Assembly: GCA_973895155.1 (NCBI GenBank)
Contig: OZ316895.1
Location: forward strand, 18,600,001-18,664,000
Reading direction: 5' to 3'
Length of the DNA stretch: 64,000 bases
DNA from: Marsupella aquatica
Lineage: Eukaryota; Marchantiophyta
The notes under the pieces were generated by a model. The model was not told the origin of the DNA. It did no database searches and worked only from the letters and a program-made list of their open reading frames with translations. The position numbers and the translations under genes were made by a program. Below are positions 9,339-19,658 of the stretch, one piece after another; positions within the stretch are counted from its first letter, which is position 1, and each line of letters opens with the position of its first letter.

Positions 9339-12300
9339 ATGAGCAACGTCAATCAAGCTGCTCATTTTTGGGGATGCCTGTTAGAACGGGCAACTGAGTA
9401 CATTGGGACCTACGAGGACAAAGAATCGGAGAGAGCGGCTCGAGAACGGCAGGAGCTTGCTCGGCTGTGGGAGCTGCAGAAGTCTGCTTTCTTAGGAGGA
9501 GAACTCATTACGGCTGAATTCTTGTGGATGCCTACTGCCGAAGAACTCGACGATCTTCTATTTTGTGAGAACAGAATAGTCGGCATCCGGGAGGCCATCA
9601 ACCGCTGCAACGACATACACTGGGAGTTGAAGGGTAGCATGGAGGGGTGGACAAAGGCAACCGTGCTAGGAGAAACATCCACAACAGCCGCTATGAAGAG
9701 GAAAGGGAACAACAACGAAGAAGTCACCCCTGCAAAAGGAATGAGGTTGGCGGCACCCAGGAAACCAGCAGAGCATGGAAGCAGGAGGCAGGCGGAAGCC
9801 GAAGAGGAGGAGGTTGACCCCATCAATGTCGTTTCAACAAGAGATGACACCTAGAAAGGCTGAGCGGCGACCCTCCCCGAGGAGGTGCAATTACACTTTG
9901 CACGAGAAGAGCATCCATGCTTTACGGCTATGCAGACTCGGAAATACCAGGGCTTCATGGCCAGATCCGGCTTGGAAGCCTTCATAAAGTTACCATGGCT
10001 AAAACCGGAGGTGTCGGATTCAGACTTACTAGAATTCATGGGATCATGGGAGCCCGAGACCAATTCCACAAGGGTGTATGGGAAGGATTTCTATCTCACT
10101 CCCCGGGTGATTGCCGAAGTATTTGGCTTGCCGATGGGCAATAAGACCAAAGTAGATACCAGGAAGACCTTGCCAGACAAGGAGTTCCGATCGTTTCCAG
10201 GGCCATCAACAAATAATGGCTTCTTCTGAAACACCTGCACAAACCCGCACATAGGAGAAATGATCGATTTCTTGCGGGTGACCATGCATTGTAACTTGCC
10301 GAGGGCAGAGATTGGCAAGGCACAGGTCTATCTGGGGGAGAGGCCAGACCCAAGCCGAGACTACAACGGGTACCTCCTCACCCAACTGAAGAAGATCTTG
10401 AAGGAGGAACAGCTGGTGATCGGCATGGGAAGCGTGTCCCGGCTTGGTTATCATATGCCGCTGTTATGCCGGTATGTCCAAAGTCAGATATTCACCCCGG
10501 TATTGCCCCTGCAGGCAAGAGCACCAGAGGAGGTTCCGGAACCGAGGCCGGCAACACAAAAACCGATCCAGCCCGACAGTCCTACAATCGAGCAAGTGTT
10601 TAGGCCGAGGAAGGAGGACTTGCCGATGCAACAACCAGGCATGCAGAATTTGCTGAAATTGCTGGAGAAGGAAAGGAGAATGGCAACGGCAACGGCAACG
10701 GGACCGGTACAGAATACTGCTCCCGAAGTCGGCCTTAGCCAACTTACCAGGGGAAACCCCTTTACCGGGGTCAAGGAGAGAAGGAGGCCGGAACACGAGC
10801 CGGGAGTCCGAATGTATGTAGGAGCTTCAAGTCCAGAAGCCGAGGAAAAGTAGCCCGAACCTCCTGGTGGCGACAAGGAGAAGATGAGATAAACATGGAA
10901 GCCGGAGGAAGCAGGACCCGTGATCTATGAGGCCGTGTTCACGGCAAGACCAGGACAGCAGCGGGGGGAGCCGGTAGTCCAAGCCGAGGAGGAGGCGGTA
11001 GAAGGCTACGACAATGATGACTCCGGCTACGGGTCGGACCATCATGTTCCAGGAATAAGGACCTGTGGCAGGTTCATCCCCACTCTTCCAAGAGTAGTTC
11101 GAGGGGACCCGACCTAGTAGAGCAGCCCCAAGTCTCCCCCACCAGATGCTGCTCCCCCTAGCTTTGATGGCATAAAACAGACGGCACATGAATTTCAGGA
11201 ACGACTAAGGGAGGAAGAAGAGGCAGCCCTGGCTAGGGAGAAAGATTTACCAGGAGGAGAATGGCCAGAGGACATCACGCGGCTTGCAGAAAAACAAAGC
11301 AACCCTCCAGCCATGATAGAAGAAATTCGCAAGGCGGCTTGGGAACAAAGGCCGCGGTGGATGATGCCGATGACTTCTACTCACTCCGCCTATGCTAAAG
11401 AAAGAGCCATGGAGTATGGGGAGATGTGTGGGGAACTTGCGCTCGGCATCTTTGGGGAGGAGTTGGAACAGGGACCCTTTTTCTAGAGGGAAATGTTGGA
11501 GAAGCGCCGATTAGAAGAAGCGTCGATTAGAAGAAGCGGTGGCTTTGGAGAGAAGCAAGAAGGATGAGGTCATCCGTCAGCTTAGGGCAAGGGAAGCCGA
11601 GGTAGAAGACCTGAAGGTGGCCAAGAAAGCCCAAGATGAGCTGCAGATTAAGCGGCATGAGCTCAACATCATGCAGGGGCAATTGGATACCGCGCAGTCT
11701 GATAATCAGATTATCAAGGATAAACTGACTCGGACCCAAGGTGAGCTGGCCGATTCGATCAAGGAGAAGGAGAAGTGGAAGCCAGAGCTGAGAGACGCAG
11801 AGGAGGCCCACATAGTAGCCAACAATCGGGCCATGGCGGAAACTCAAAGAAGGGAAAGGGCGCTGAAGGGGGAACTCGAGGATATCTGCGGAGCCCTTGA
11901 GCAGAAGGAAGCCGAGTTAGGAAAATCCTATCAGGCGATCATTGTGCTACGGCACGAGCTTGCATCCATGACGGCCAGCTTCAAGGCCAATCTCTGCGAG
12001 AAAGATGACCAGCTTGACCAGACTTATGCCAAGATGAATAAAATGGAGTCTCAGGTCGTTACGGAGCTCGACAAGGAGCTGAGAGCAACCCAGGAGGAGA
12101 GGGCTACCTTAAAGAAGGAATTGGAGTAAGCCCAGAAGGAGCGGAAGGAGGCGCGCAAGGACCTTGATGAATTGCAGGAGGAGTTGGAGGAAAGCACGCG
12201 GAAGATGGAGAACTTACAGCGGCGAGCCGACAACCAAACGGAGCGACTGAAGAAACAGGCCGGAGTATTTAAGTGCTTGGCTTCCTCAGGTCCAACTCCA

Positions 12301-12780
12301 ATTGGGGCAACCAAGTTGCCAGGAGTAGTATTGGCCGAAGGACAAGCCAAGACACTCGCACCGGTGCCGGAGGTAAGTGGCAAGGGGAAGGGGCCAGCTA
12401 CCAAACCAAAGAAGAAGAAGAAGCGGAAACCTTCTGGGTCAGGGAGTAATACGGCTCCTCAAGCCGTCGTGACCAAGGAGGTAAACCCAACACCAACCTC
12501 AGGCAGTGTCACGGTAGAGGATCCAACTGCCCTAGAAGGCGGGGATGGCAAAGCCGAGGCCAGGATACTCGGTGATGAAGCCAGGGTACCAGATCCACCA
12601 CTAGAGCATGTCGGGGAGGCCGTGGCCGATGCTGAGGCTGAAGCCGAGGGTGGACCCAGTCAGGCCGATGGAGAGTTGACTTGGTCCGGAGCAGGTAATC
12701 TGTCAGAGGAGGGACCTATAGTAGTGGCTGCGGAGGAAGTGTTGGGGGTGTCCATTGAGGACCAGACACCGCTGCCATGA
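9339..12780 (+). pseudogene. A2 LTR-ORF, degenerate
   Basis: Homologue of the A3 LTR-ORF, starting at the conserved MSNVNQ (ATG 9339) and ending at TGA 12778-12780. Damage: TGG>TAG and TGG>TGA near 9852-9864, CGG>TGA at about 10228, a stop near 10851, loss of frame to about 11150, a 16-bp tandem duplication near 11503-11534 (GAAGCG-CGATTAGAAGAA repeated) that shifts the frame, and GAA>TAA at 12127. Readable parts include the basic nuclear-type region, the FYLTPRVIAEVFGLP domain block, coiled coil from about 11539, and the KKKKKRKPS patch near 12410. It is non-coding now. Confidence 0.8.
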
Positions 12781-13685
12781 CGGTGGTGGAGGGCCGCTCC
12801 TTTTAAGGAGGGCGGACGTGGAGGGAGGAGGCGTGAGTGGGCAAGGCGGGCTCAGATCTCCAAGTTTAGAATTAGGATCAGGACCAAGGGGCGGCCGTGA
12901 CACTTAGCTTAGTGGGATTGCGGATCCACTGGTAAGAGCAACACTTGTGCTCCTGCTTTGCTGTACATAGGTAGATTACAGTTAGGTAGATTAGGCTTAT
13001 GCTGCAAGGAATTAGGCGGATCCACTACCAGGATAAGTACCTGGGCAGCGGGGAGTTCAAGGCCTTCTTCTTTAGCAAGTTTTTAGTGCACCAACAGGGC
13101 TGGGATCAAGTAGTTAAAGAAGCTCTTAGTTAGTTATACTGTGACCCTTGTGTATATTCATGTTTCCTCATACCTAAGAGATTAATAGAGTTGGCCTCAT
13201 GGCTTAGTTCGCAGATCTTGTATATGAGAAGTACTGTTTGTATGGCAAGTGCATGGTATAACTCAGTCAGAAGGAGTCATTTTGCTATTTGTGTGTCGCA
13301 TTAACCTGTTTGAAGATTGCCCACATTAACCAAGAAGGGAGTAAGGAAGGTAGTAAGAGTTGGATGTGTCGAGCTGAGAGAGGTCTTAGCGGCTTACCCA
13401 AGCTAGTTGGGGATCATTCCGGCGGCGGAATCCAAACATACCTAAAGGAAAACCGAGAGAGGAGGACAAGGGAAGGCCTAGAATAGGCCGGCTACGTATC
13501 TCATGACCCGATGAAGGATCTGTCCAGTATATGTGAGTAAAATGTTAATAGTAATAGTAGTAGAAGGAAGTTAGCAACGTCCCATGCCGCTAAGCCGCAA
13601 AATCGGCCTCACCAAGAGCGAAACCTGCGGGAATCGGCTTGTGCAGAGGGGTTTGTTGGGTTTAGGAGCCATGGGACGCACCACA
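12781..13685 (+). promoter_or_regulatory. A2 LTR 3' noncoding part (promoter/R/U5)
   Basis: Follows the LTR-ORF and precedes the PBS, so it must contain the genomic-RNA start, R and U5. Seen: an imperfect palindrome of the type CCAGGATAAGTACCTGG near 13038, TTTAGTGCACC at 13082-13092, TTCCGGCGGCGGAA at 13417-13430, and the U5 stem near 13578-13680. No unambiguous TATA box was found. Confidence 0.55.
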
Positions 13686-13689
13686 TTTT

Positions 13690-13709
13690 TGGCGCTAGAT
13701 GGAGGGGGC
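13690..13709 (+). promoter_or_regulatory. A2 primer-binding site
   Basis: TGGCGCTAGATGGAGGG begins four bases after the LTR end at 13685, the standard position for priming minus-strand DNA synthesis. The first six bases match PBSs of Athila/Tat-type gypsy elements; the rest was not matched to a tRNA. Confidence 0.7.
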
Positions 13710-13990
13710 ATTTCTTAAGCCGTGAGATATGAAGTTAGGGAGGAAACGTAGGTAATGACTGAAACTACATCAAGGGAGGAAAGAGCGATTCAACGGGAGA
13801 GAGCTCGTCTGCAGCAGCTCGTCAAGTGGCATGATACACAGCGACTGAGAGGGGCAAAAGAGCTAGTCACTCCGTAACTGAAAGTGGCGTCGAAGAAGAC
13901 ATACCAAAAGAAGTGTCGGTAAGGAGGAGTGAGTCCCCAACCGACATGGGGGAACCGGAGGCACGGCCAGAAGAGAGGCCTGGGACCAGA

Positions 13991-15686
13991 TGTGGGAAGG
14001 CATTTTTGTTGAATATTATGAATAAGAGCTTAATCGGGATTTTTTCAAACTTTTTGGAGCAAAGGATGACGCTTTCTGAAGCGTCCGCATTCTTTTGACG
14101 CTTTCTAAAGCGTCCGCCCTCACTACTCTGTTTCAAGCAGCCCAACTCCGGACGCTTTCTGAAGCGTCCACATGAGAAGTTAGTATACGTTCAACCGCGG
14201 CACCAATCCAACGTCTGTGACCGGCACCAAGTACTGGACGCCTTCTGAAGCGTCCACTAGAGCAGTCCAAAACTTGATGCTACTTGGAAGCGTCCGTTAT
14301 CAAGTCTTGACCGCCGCGGCGCTCTTAAAAGCGTCCCCATAAGACCCAACGCTTTCTGAAGCGTCCGCCACTCCAAAGGCGACATCGACACTGACGCTGA
14401 CTGAAGCGTCGCACCCGAAGACCGGAAGCCAGACGCTGCGACCAAAACCTCAAAATTCAGCCAACGCTTTCGGAAGCGTCCACAAAAGACCTTTGTAGTT
14501 TTGGACGCTTTCTGAAGCGTCCATTATGTTCCCGACACTTAGAAATATTTTCATTTTTTGCACTTTTATAACACCGCGCCACTTTTACCGATTTATTTGA
14601 GGCACTTAGAGATCTCATAAAACTCTGAAACTTTGCGAGCATATAGACTATATGTAGTAGAGTACCCTAGAAAAGTTTCAACTTCTTCCAACTTTTAGTT
14701 TAGAAGTTAAAATTAGATTAAGATCATTGTTTATTAGTTTTACCGGAAAACACCGACGCTTTGCAAAATTTTCACTCAAACATTGACGCTTTCTGAAGCG
14801 TCCACTGCATTTCCCACACTTTACTTTTTCCATTTTAAGATTACCTTTTAGATATTGAGGTTTGAAAGGTCATGACTCTTCAGTTGACAGACTACACCTA
14901 TAAGACCCATTTCCTTACGAGTCGGACAGAGGGGGACAAAATTTTATTCAGATGTTAGAATTCTGAATAGTTTTCCACCTTCCATTTTAACAAGGGAGTC
15001 TTGTATGGAAGTAAAATATATGTTATGATTTGTGAATGAATTCAGGAGATACTTTGTGTGACTGAATTACAATCACCCCCTTTTGAGATTCATATCAAAT
15101 TCACTGCTAGACTTACTCAAATGAGATTTGCTAGCCAATTTTAGAATTAATGCTTGATTGAGAGAAACAAAATTCCATTTTCACAGTAGTTAGTACCATT
15201 ACTGTACTCTGGTATATTCATTAGTGATTGATTGAAAGTGCGCATCACTGATAATCAATCCATGTTGACGGCATTTTACTGAATATCTTAGTACTTGTAA
15301 TCAGAAATCTACCTTTGGGTTTGGTGAGTAGAAATCTCTCAATCAGTATTCTTATGGATTTAAGGAGAGTTTAGATGAGTTAAGAGAAATTTTGTTTGTA
15401 TATAATAAGACCATAGTCCTTTTTGAAGGAGTGGCAATATCAAACTGATAATAATCTCACTCAATTGAAGCTTATCTTTATTCATAACTCAAAAGTCTAT
15501 TTTGTTTGTGTTTTGTTAGTTTACTTATTTTTCCTGTAAGGAAAATTTGAGCTGTATAGAGTAAGAGACTCTAAACCTCTCAAAATTACTATATCATTCA
15601 ATCTATTCCAATTCTGTTCCTAAAGGGATTGAATTCTGAGTTTATAAAGATATTTTGTTACTTTTGTGTTCTTACGGCTTACGACA
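13991..15686. mobile_element. S2: solo LTR in A2 gag
   Basis: A 1,696-bp insert starting TGTGGGAAGG and ending ACGACA, with a perfect 5-bp target duplication CCAGA at 13986-13990 and 15687-15691. The A2 gag reads straight across once the insert is ignored. TG...CA ends, 5-bp duplication and absence of coding sequence define a solo LTR of a family otherwise absent from the window. Its left half carries the palindromic repeat array described separately; the rest is AT-rich. Confidence 0.85.
14065..14806. repeat. Interspersed 20-bp palindrome array in S2
   Basis: About ten copies of GGACGCTTTCTGAAGCGTCC or close variants (near 14065, 14098, 14152, 14235, 14347, 14391, 14463, 14503, 14786; more degenerate near 14283 and 14321). 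Each is an 8-bp inverted repeat, GGACGCTT/AAGCGTCC, around TCTG. Spacing is irregular, 30 to 280 bp, and spacers are unrelated. Confidence 0.85.
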
Positions 15687-16033
15687 CCAGACTGAGCCAA
15701 CGGTCGCGCATTCATTACAAGGCATTTCATGGAAGAGTAGATGAGGATCCGGATGAATGGTTGGATGACTTTGAAGGAACCGTTGTAGCAAATGGAGAAT
15801 CGGCCATCAAGATGCAGATTCTTCCCGGCCTGTTCAAGGGTGAGGCTAGGCCCTGGTATAGAGCATTGGATGTGGAAGATCAAGCCATCTGGCATACCTT
15901 CAAATCACTATTTGTAAAGGAGTTTTGACCCATTGGAACCTCAGAGCTAGCAATGCTGAAGTTGGGACGACTTCGATTCAAGGAGAACAAATCCTTCAGA
16001 AAGTTCTTGCAACGCTTCCAAAAGCTGGTAAGT

Positions 16034-16288
16034 GTCACGCGATTGACATGGGTCTTAACACCAAAAACGTCACTATGGGTGCCAAAACCATCTCCTTGTA
16101 CCTGAGGATCACGAAGGGATGTTACTAATTGTTTGACAAAAAGGTTAAATGGTAGATGACAAGTGAATGAGAAATCGGATCAATTGAAGCCGTATGATGT
16201 TTAATTGATACAAAGAAGGATAGTGGAGGAGTTTGGAGTTCCGGAGGAGGGTTAACTCCAGGAGTTGGCAACCAGTCAACTTAGGCGG
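16034..16288. other. Unrelated filler replacing part of A2 gag
   Basis: Gag homology stops after CTGGTAAG and resumes at AGCTATGTATGGG. The 255 bp between match no other part of the window and replace about 850 bp of gag present in A3 and A4. There is no open frame of note and no target duplication. Likely filler DNA from a break repair, or a remnant of another element. Confidence 0.6.
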
Positions 16289-17794
16289 TTAACAGCTATG
16301 TATGGGATGCCGACAGGAGGGTCACATGCTAGGACAATGTCCTACTTGGTTGGCAGGACTTGCCGCAAATCATAAGCTCTTGCCGGTCAAGGTCTTGCCT
16401 CCGGGTACTACCCCAGGAGGAGTTCAAATCAACCACATCGAACTCGGATGGCAAGTGGATGTCGAGGCAGAGTTTGGACCATCTGATGATGAGGCTGAGG
16501 CCCTATCAACATTTTCAGAAGAGGATTTGGATCATGATTGCTACCGGGTCTCTACTTGATCCACCAGAAGGAAGGAAAGGTGGGATGGGTTGGCCAAAAA
16601 TAAAGGGAAGGTTTAAGAAGAAAAGATCGACTCTTCGTCAACATCAACAGAAGGAGAAGGAAGGGCGCCGGCAACACAGGTAAGCCATGAGCCCACCAGT
16701 GAGCCCAATCCTTCACAGGACAGCGACTTCAATAGAGACCACCCTAAGTTGTTTTACCCCTCTATTACGGCTAGTGTTAAGGAACAACTGCGAGAATTGG
16801 AAACCTTGGAGAATACCGAAGCCATAGCCAAGGATGTGAAACGAGCAAAAGCGTTGTTTGCTTTGGAGGATCCAAGGGCTGTGGAAACTAGCATGAAAAA
16901 ACAGGCCAAAGCCAATATAGAGACACCGGCAGAAGAGAAGCCGATAGTCCCCTATGACTTGGCTAAAGATGTACTAGAATCTAGAGTCTCGGCAATAGTA
17001 GGTCAACTATTGAAAAATAGCCCATACTTCCGGAAGTAGTTAAGGAAGGCCATTCTTGGCAAGCCGAGATTACCCAAGGTAGCAACCAGATCCGACGTGC
17101 TGATGATAGAAGAAGATCAAGGAGCCCCAACATTACCATTAATGATTCAAGGAGAAATATTACTAAGGGTACCCATCGATGGAGGATCAAGGGTATGTAT
17201 TATGATTGATTCAACAGCAAAAGGATGGGGACTAACGCCGGAGATGACTGGAAGAGTGTTGAACATGGCCAATGGGTATCAGGTCATTCCCACGGGAGTG
17301 TTAACCGGCATCAAGACTTAGATAGGAGGGATCTTCTTTAGCATTAGCTATGTAGTAATGAAGCCGGTAAACCCTACGTCATTTCGACTATTGATTGGTA
17401 GGCCATGGCTGTATCCAGCCAAGGTAATAGAAGATTGGGGGAAGAAGGAGTTTACTTTTGGAACCCCCGCTATCACGGTATCTTGGGACACCAAGGATGA
17501 CCATAGGAGAAGCATGAGGGAGGTAGACGGGTATGATAGTGGACTGGAGTCAGCAGATGAGGTACGTTGGCTAGAATGCCTCACTAACCTGACCGAAGAA
17601 AGTATCTTTGGACCAGAAGTATCCCCCAGCGGACTATGGCAAGAACCTATGGAGAGTGACTTGGAGGAATATGAAGACGAAACCGAGGACTGCTTTGCCA
17701 TTGAGTCCACCTTTTTAGCTTCAATTCCGGAGGAAGCACAAAAAGTGGACCAGTTGAATGAAACGGCTAAGTGGGGAGCTGCACCCAAGCTAGT

Positions 17795-17841
17795 GGATTT
17801 TCCTCAGGCATTGTGGTAGAGCCGGCAGGATCCACAACGCC
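17795..17841 (+). promoter_or_regulatory. A2 pro-pol -1 frameshift signal
   Basis: GGATTTT at 17795-17801 sits in frame as G GAT TTT at the end of the gag-pro frame. After a 5-nt spacer, GGCATTGTG (17807-17815) can pair with CACAACGCC (17833-17841), with one A-C mismatch where A3 and A4 have a perfect pair. The pol frame lies in -1; a 1-bp deletion further on in A2 shifts it again. Confidence 0.65.
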
Positions 17842-19658
17842 ATCTATCATCGGCAATAAATTAAATACCAAGGAACAGCATACAAGCCAATTACGAGGGC
17901 AGAACAAATTGAGGCCCTATTAGAAGCCATAAGAGCACAGCAACCTGACCCTCAGGAGGCAAGAATGGATGAGATACACAGAAACAAGCCAGAGTCAAGG
18001 CCGGAAGGGAAGCCGACCACCAATTCAAAACCGAATAGTCCGGCAAGGGGACACTCTGCAGATAACCAGGGAGAAACCAACTCGGCTAGTACGGTCGAGA
18101 TTCCAGTTTATGGAGGTATGAGACTGGAGAGGCTGGAAGCCGAATTGGACCCAAACTTGAAGAAGCAGATTAATATGATCCAAGCACGGCAATACCAAAA
18201 GCTCGACTTAGGAGAAGGAAGGGAACTGAACTTAGGATGGGACCTAGCACCTGAGCTTGAGAAAGAAATCAGTGAATTACTGATTGAATTTCAGGATGTG
18301 TTTGCATGGAGTCACCAAGACCTGAAGGGAGTAGACCCAAAATTAGGAGAACATCGAATTGATCTCATGTTAGGGGCCAAATCATTTCGACAACCAATTC
18401 GAAGGATGAACCCTAAGTATTCCCTAATGGTCAAAACTAAAATCGACAAACTAGTGGAAGCCGGATTCATCACTCCAGTCCTGCATTCAGACTGGGTGTC
18501 TCCAATTGTGATAGTTCCCAAGAAAGTTGGACCGATGGTAAATCCAAGATCCAGGTTTATCAGGATTACAGGAAGTTGAATGAGGCTACATTAAAGGAGC
18601 ATTTTCCTTTACCCTTTACTGATATGGTACTAGACATGGTAGCCAATCATGAATTATATTCATTCATGGATGGGTACTCTGGTTATAACCAAATCATGAT
18701 TAGGCAGGAGGACCAAATCAAGACGACCTTCATCACGGAATGGGGGATCTATGTCTTCAATCGTATGCCGTTTGGACTCTGTAATGCACCAGCTATGTTC
18801 CAACAATTAATGGTGAACATTTTCCATGACTACTTAAGAAAGTTCATGGAAATCTTCATTGATGACTTTGCAGTATTTGGGAAAGCATCGAAACATGCTA
18901 AATACCTAAGGAAGACCTTCATGAGATGCAGAGAGGTAGGTCTCAAGTTACACCCAGATAAATGTTTCTTTGGAGTAACAGAGGGTGTGCTGCTAGGGCA
19001 CAAAGTATTGAAGAAGGGCATTGAGATTGACAAGGGTAAGCTAGCAGTATGGCTTGATATCATGCAACCTAAAAACATAAAGGATGTGAGATCCTTCTTG
19101 GGGTGCATTGGGTATTATCGCCGGTTCATCAAGGATTTTGCCAAGCTAGCTTTACCATTAACCAACATGCTCAAGGCAGGCGTAGACTTTGAACCCACAG
19201 TAGAAAGAGTAACAGCTGTGGTGGAATTAAAGCAAAAGTTAGTAGAGGCCCCAGTCATGATAGCACCAGACTGGAACAAGGATTTTCATGTCTTCGTAGA
19301 TGTCTCAGGCTTCTGTATCGGCTCATTACTAAGTCAGTTAGATGAGAAAGGAAGGGACCATCCCATATACTTTGCAAGCCGCCAGCTTGCCGATGCCGAA
19401 CGGAACTACTCCACCACAGAAAGAGAAGCTTTAGGAGTCATTTATTCATGTAAAAAGTTTAGGCATTATTTGCTAGGGTACAAAGTAATCCTTCATACTG
19501 ATCATGAAAGTTTGAAGTACCTAGTAAATAAGTCGGACCTTACAGGCAGGGTAGCAAGATGGATTTTGTTATTACAAGAATTTGACTACGAGCTAAAAAT
19601 CAAGTCGGGAAAGCTACACGCTAATGCCAACTTCTTTTCAAGGATCATAGGTGAACCT
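17802..19658 (+). pseudogene. pol: A2 pol: RT and RNase H, cut by A3
   Basis: A linker region with EIPVYGGMRLERLEAELD is followed by reverse transcriptase: LPFTDMVLDM, FMDGYSGYNQ, RMPFGLCNAPA and the catalytic FIDDFAVFG. RNase H follows with FVDVSG, TEREAL and HTDHES acidic residues. A 1-bp deletion near 18535 breaks the frame before the LNEATLKEH block (reopened at 18576). The frame ends at HANANFFSRI, where A3 inserted after 19658; what follows in the same frame is A3 LTR sequence. Integrase is off-window. Confidence 0.85.

Larger units (their letters stand above)
8958..13685 (+). mobile_element. A2 5' LTR (4.7 kb, contains LTR-ORF)
   Basis: Complete LTR of 4,728 bp, from TGTGATGCC to CGCACCACA. 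The boundaries are those proven for A4 by target duplication. The first 380 bp hold an AT-rich stretch (about 9046-9058) and a telo-box-like double TTAGGG at 9126-9137 before the gene. The last 905 bp are noncoding. Confidence 0.85.
13755..17801 (+). pseudogene. gag-pro: A2 gag-pro, interrupted
   Basis: Starts at ATG 13755. The N-terminal part is frameshifted and stops near 13878. S2 splits the gene at 13990/15687. After it, RLSQRSRIHYKAFHG through LFVKEF is readable, then TGA at 15926-15928 where A4 has CGA. About 850 bp of gag encoding the Ser/Lys-rich region and two zinc knuckles is missing, replaced by unrelated sequence (16034-16288). The third knuckle (CMGCRQEGHMLGQC) follows at about 16297. 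Protease with VPIDGGS (about 17170) is present. Further stops: 16557 (CGA>TGA), 17037 and 17318. Confidence 0.8.
8958..19658 (+). mobile_element. A2: family A gypsy element, plus strand
   Basis: Starts TGTGATGCC at 8958, preceded by AGAAG in A1. Order: 5' LTR with LTR-ORF, PBS, gag-pro (holding S2 and a replaced segment), -1 frameshift site, RT and RNase H. It is then cut at 19658 by A3, which took AACCT as target. Its integrase and 3' LTR should lie after the far end of A3, outside the window. Several stops and indels make it inactive. Confidence 0.85.

Noticed and set aside
14065-14806. CRISPR array
   Set aside because: Repeats are irregularly spaced palindromes inside a solo LTR of a plant retrotransposon; there are no uniform spacers or cas genes.
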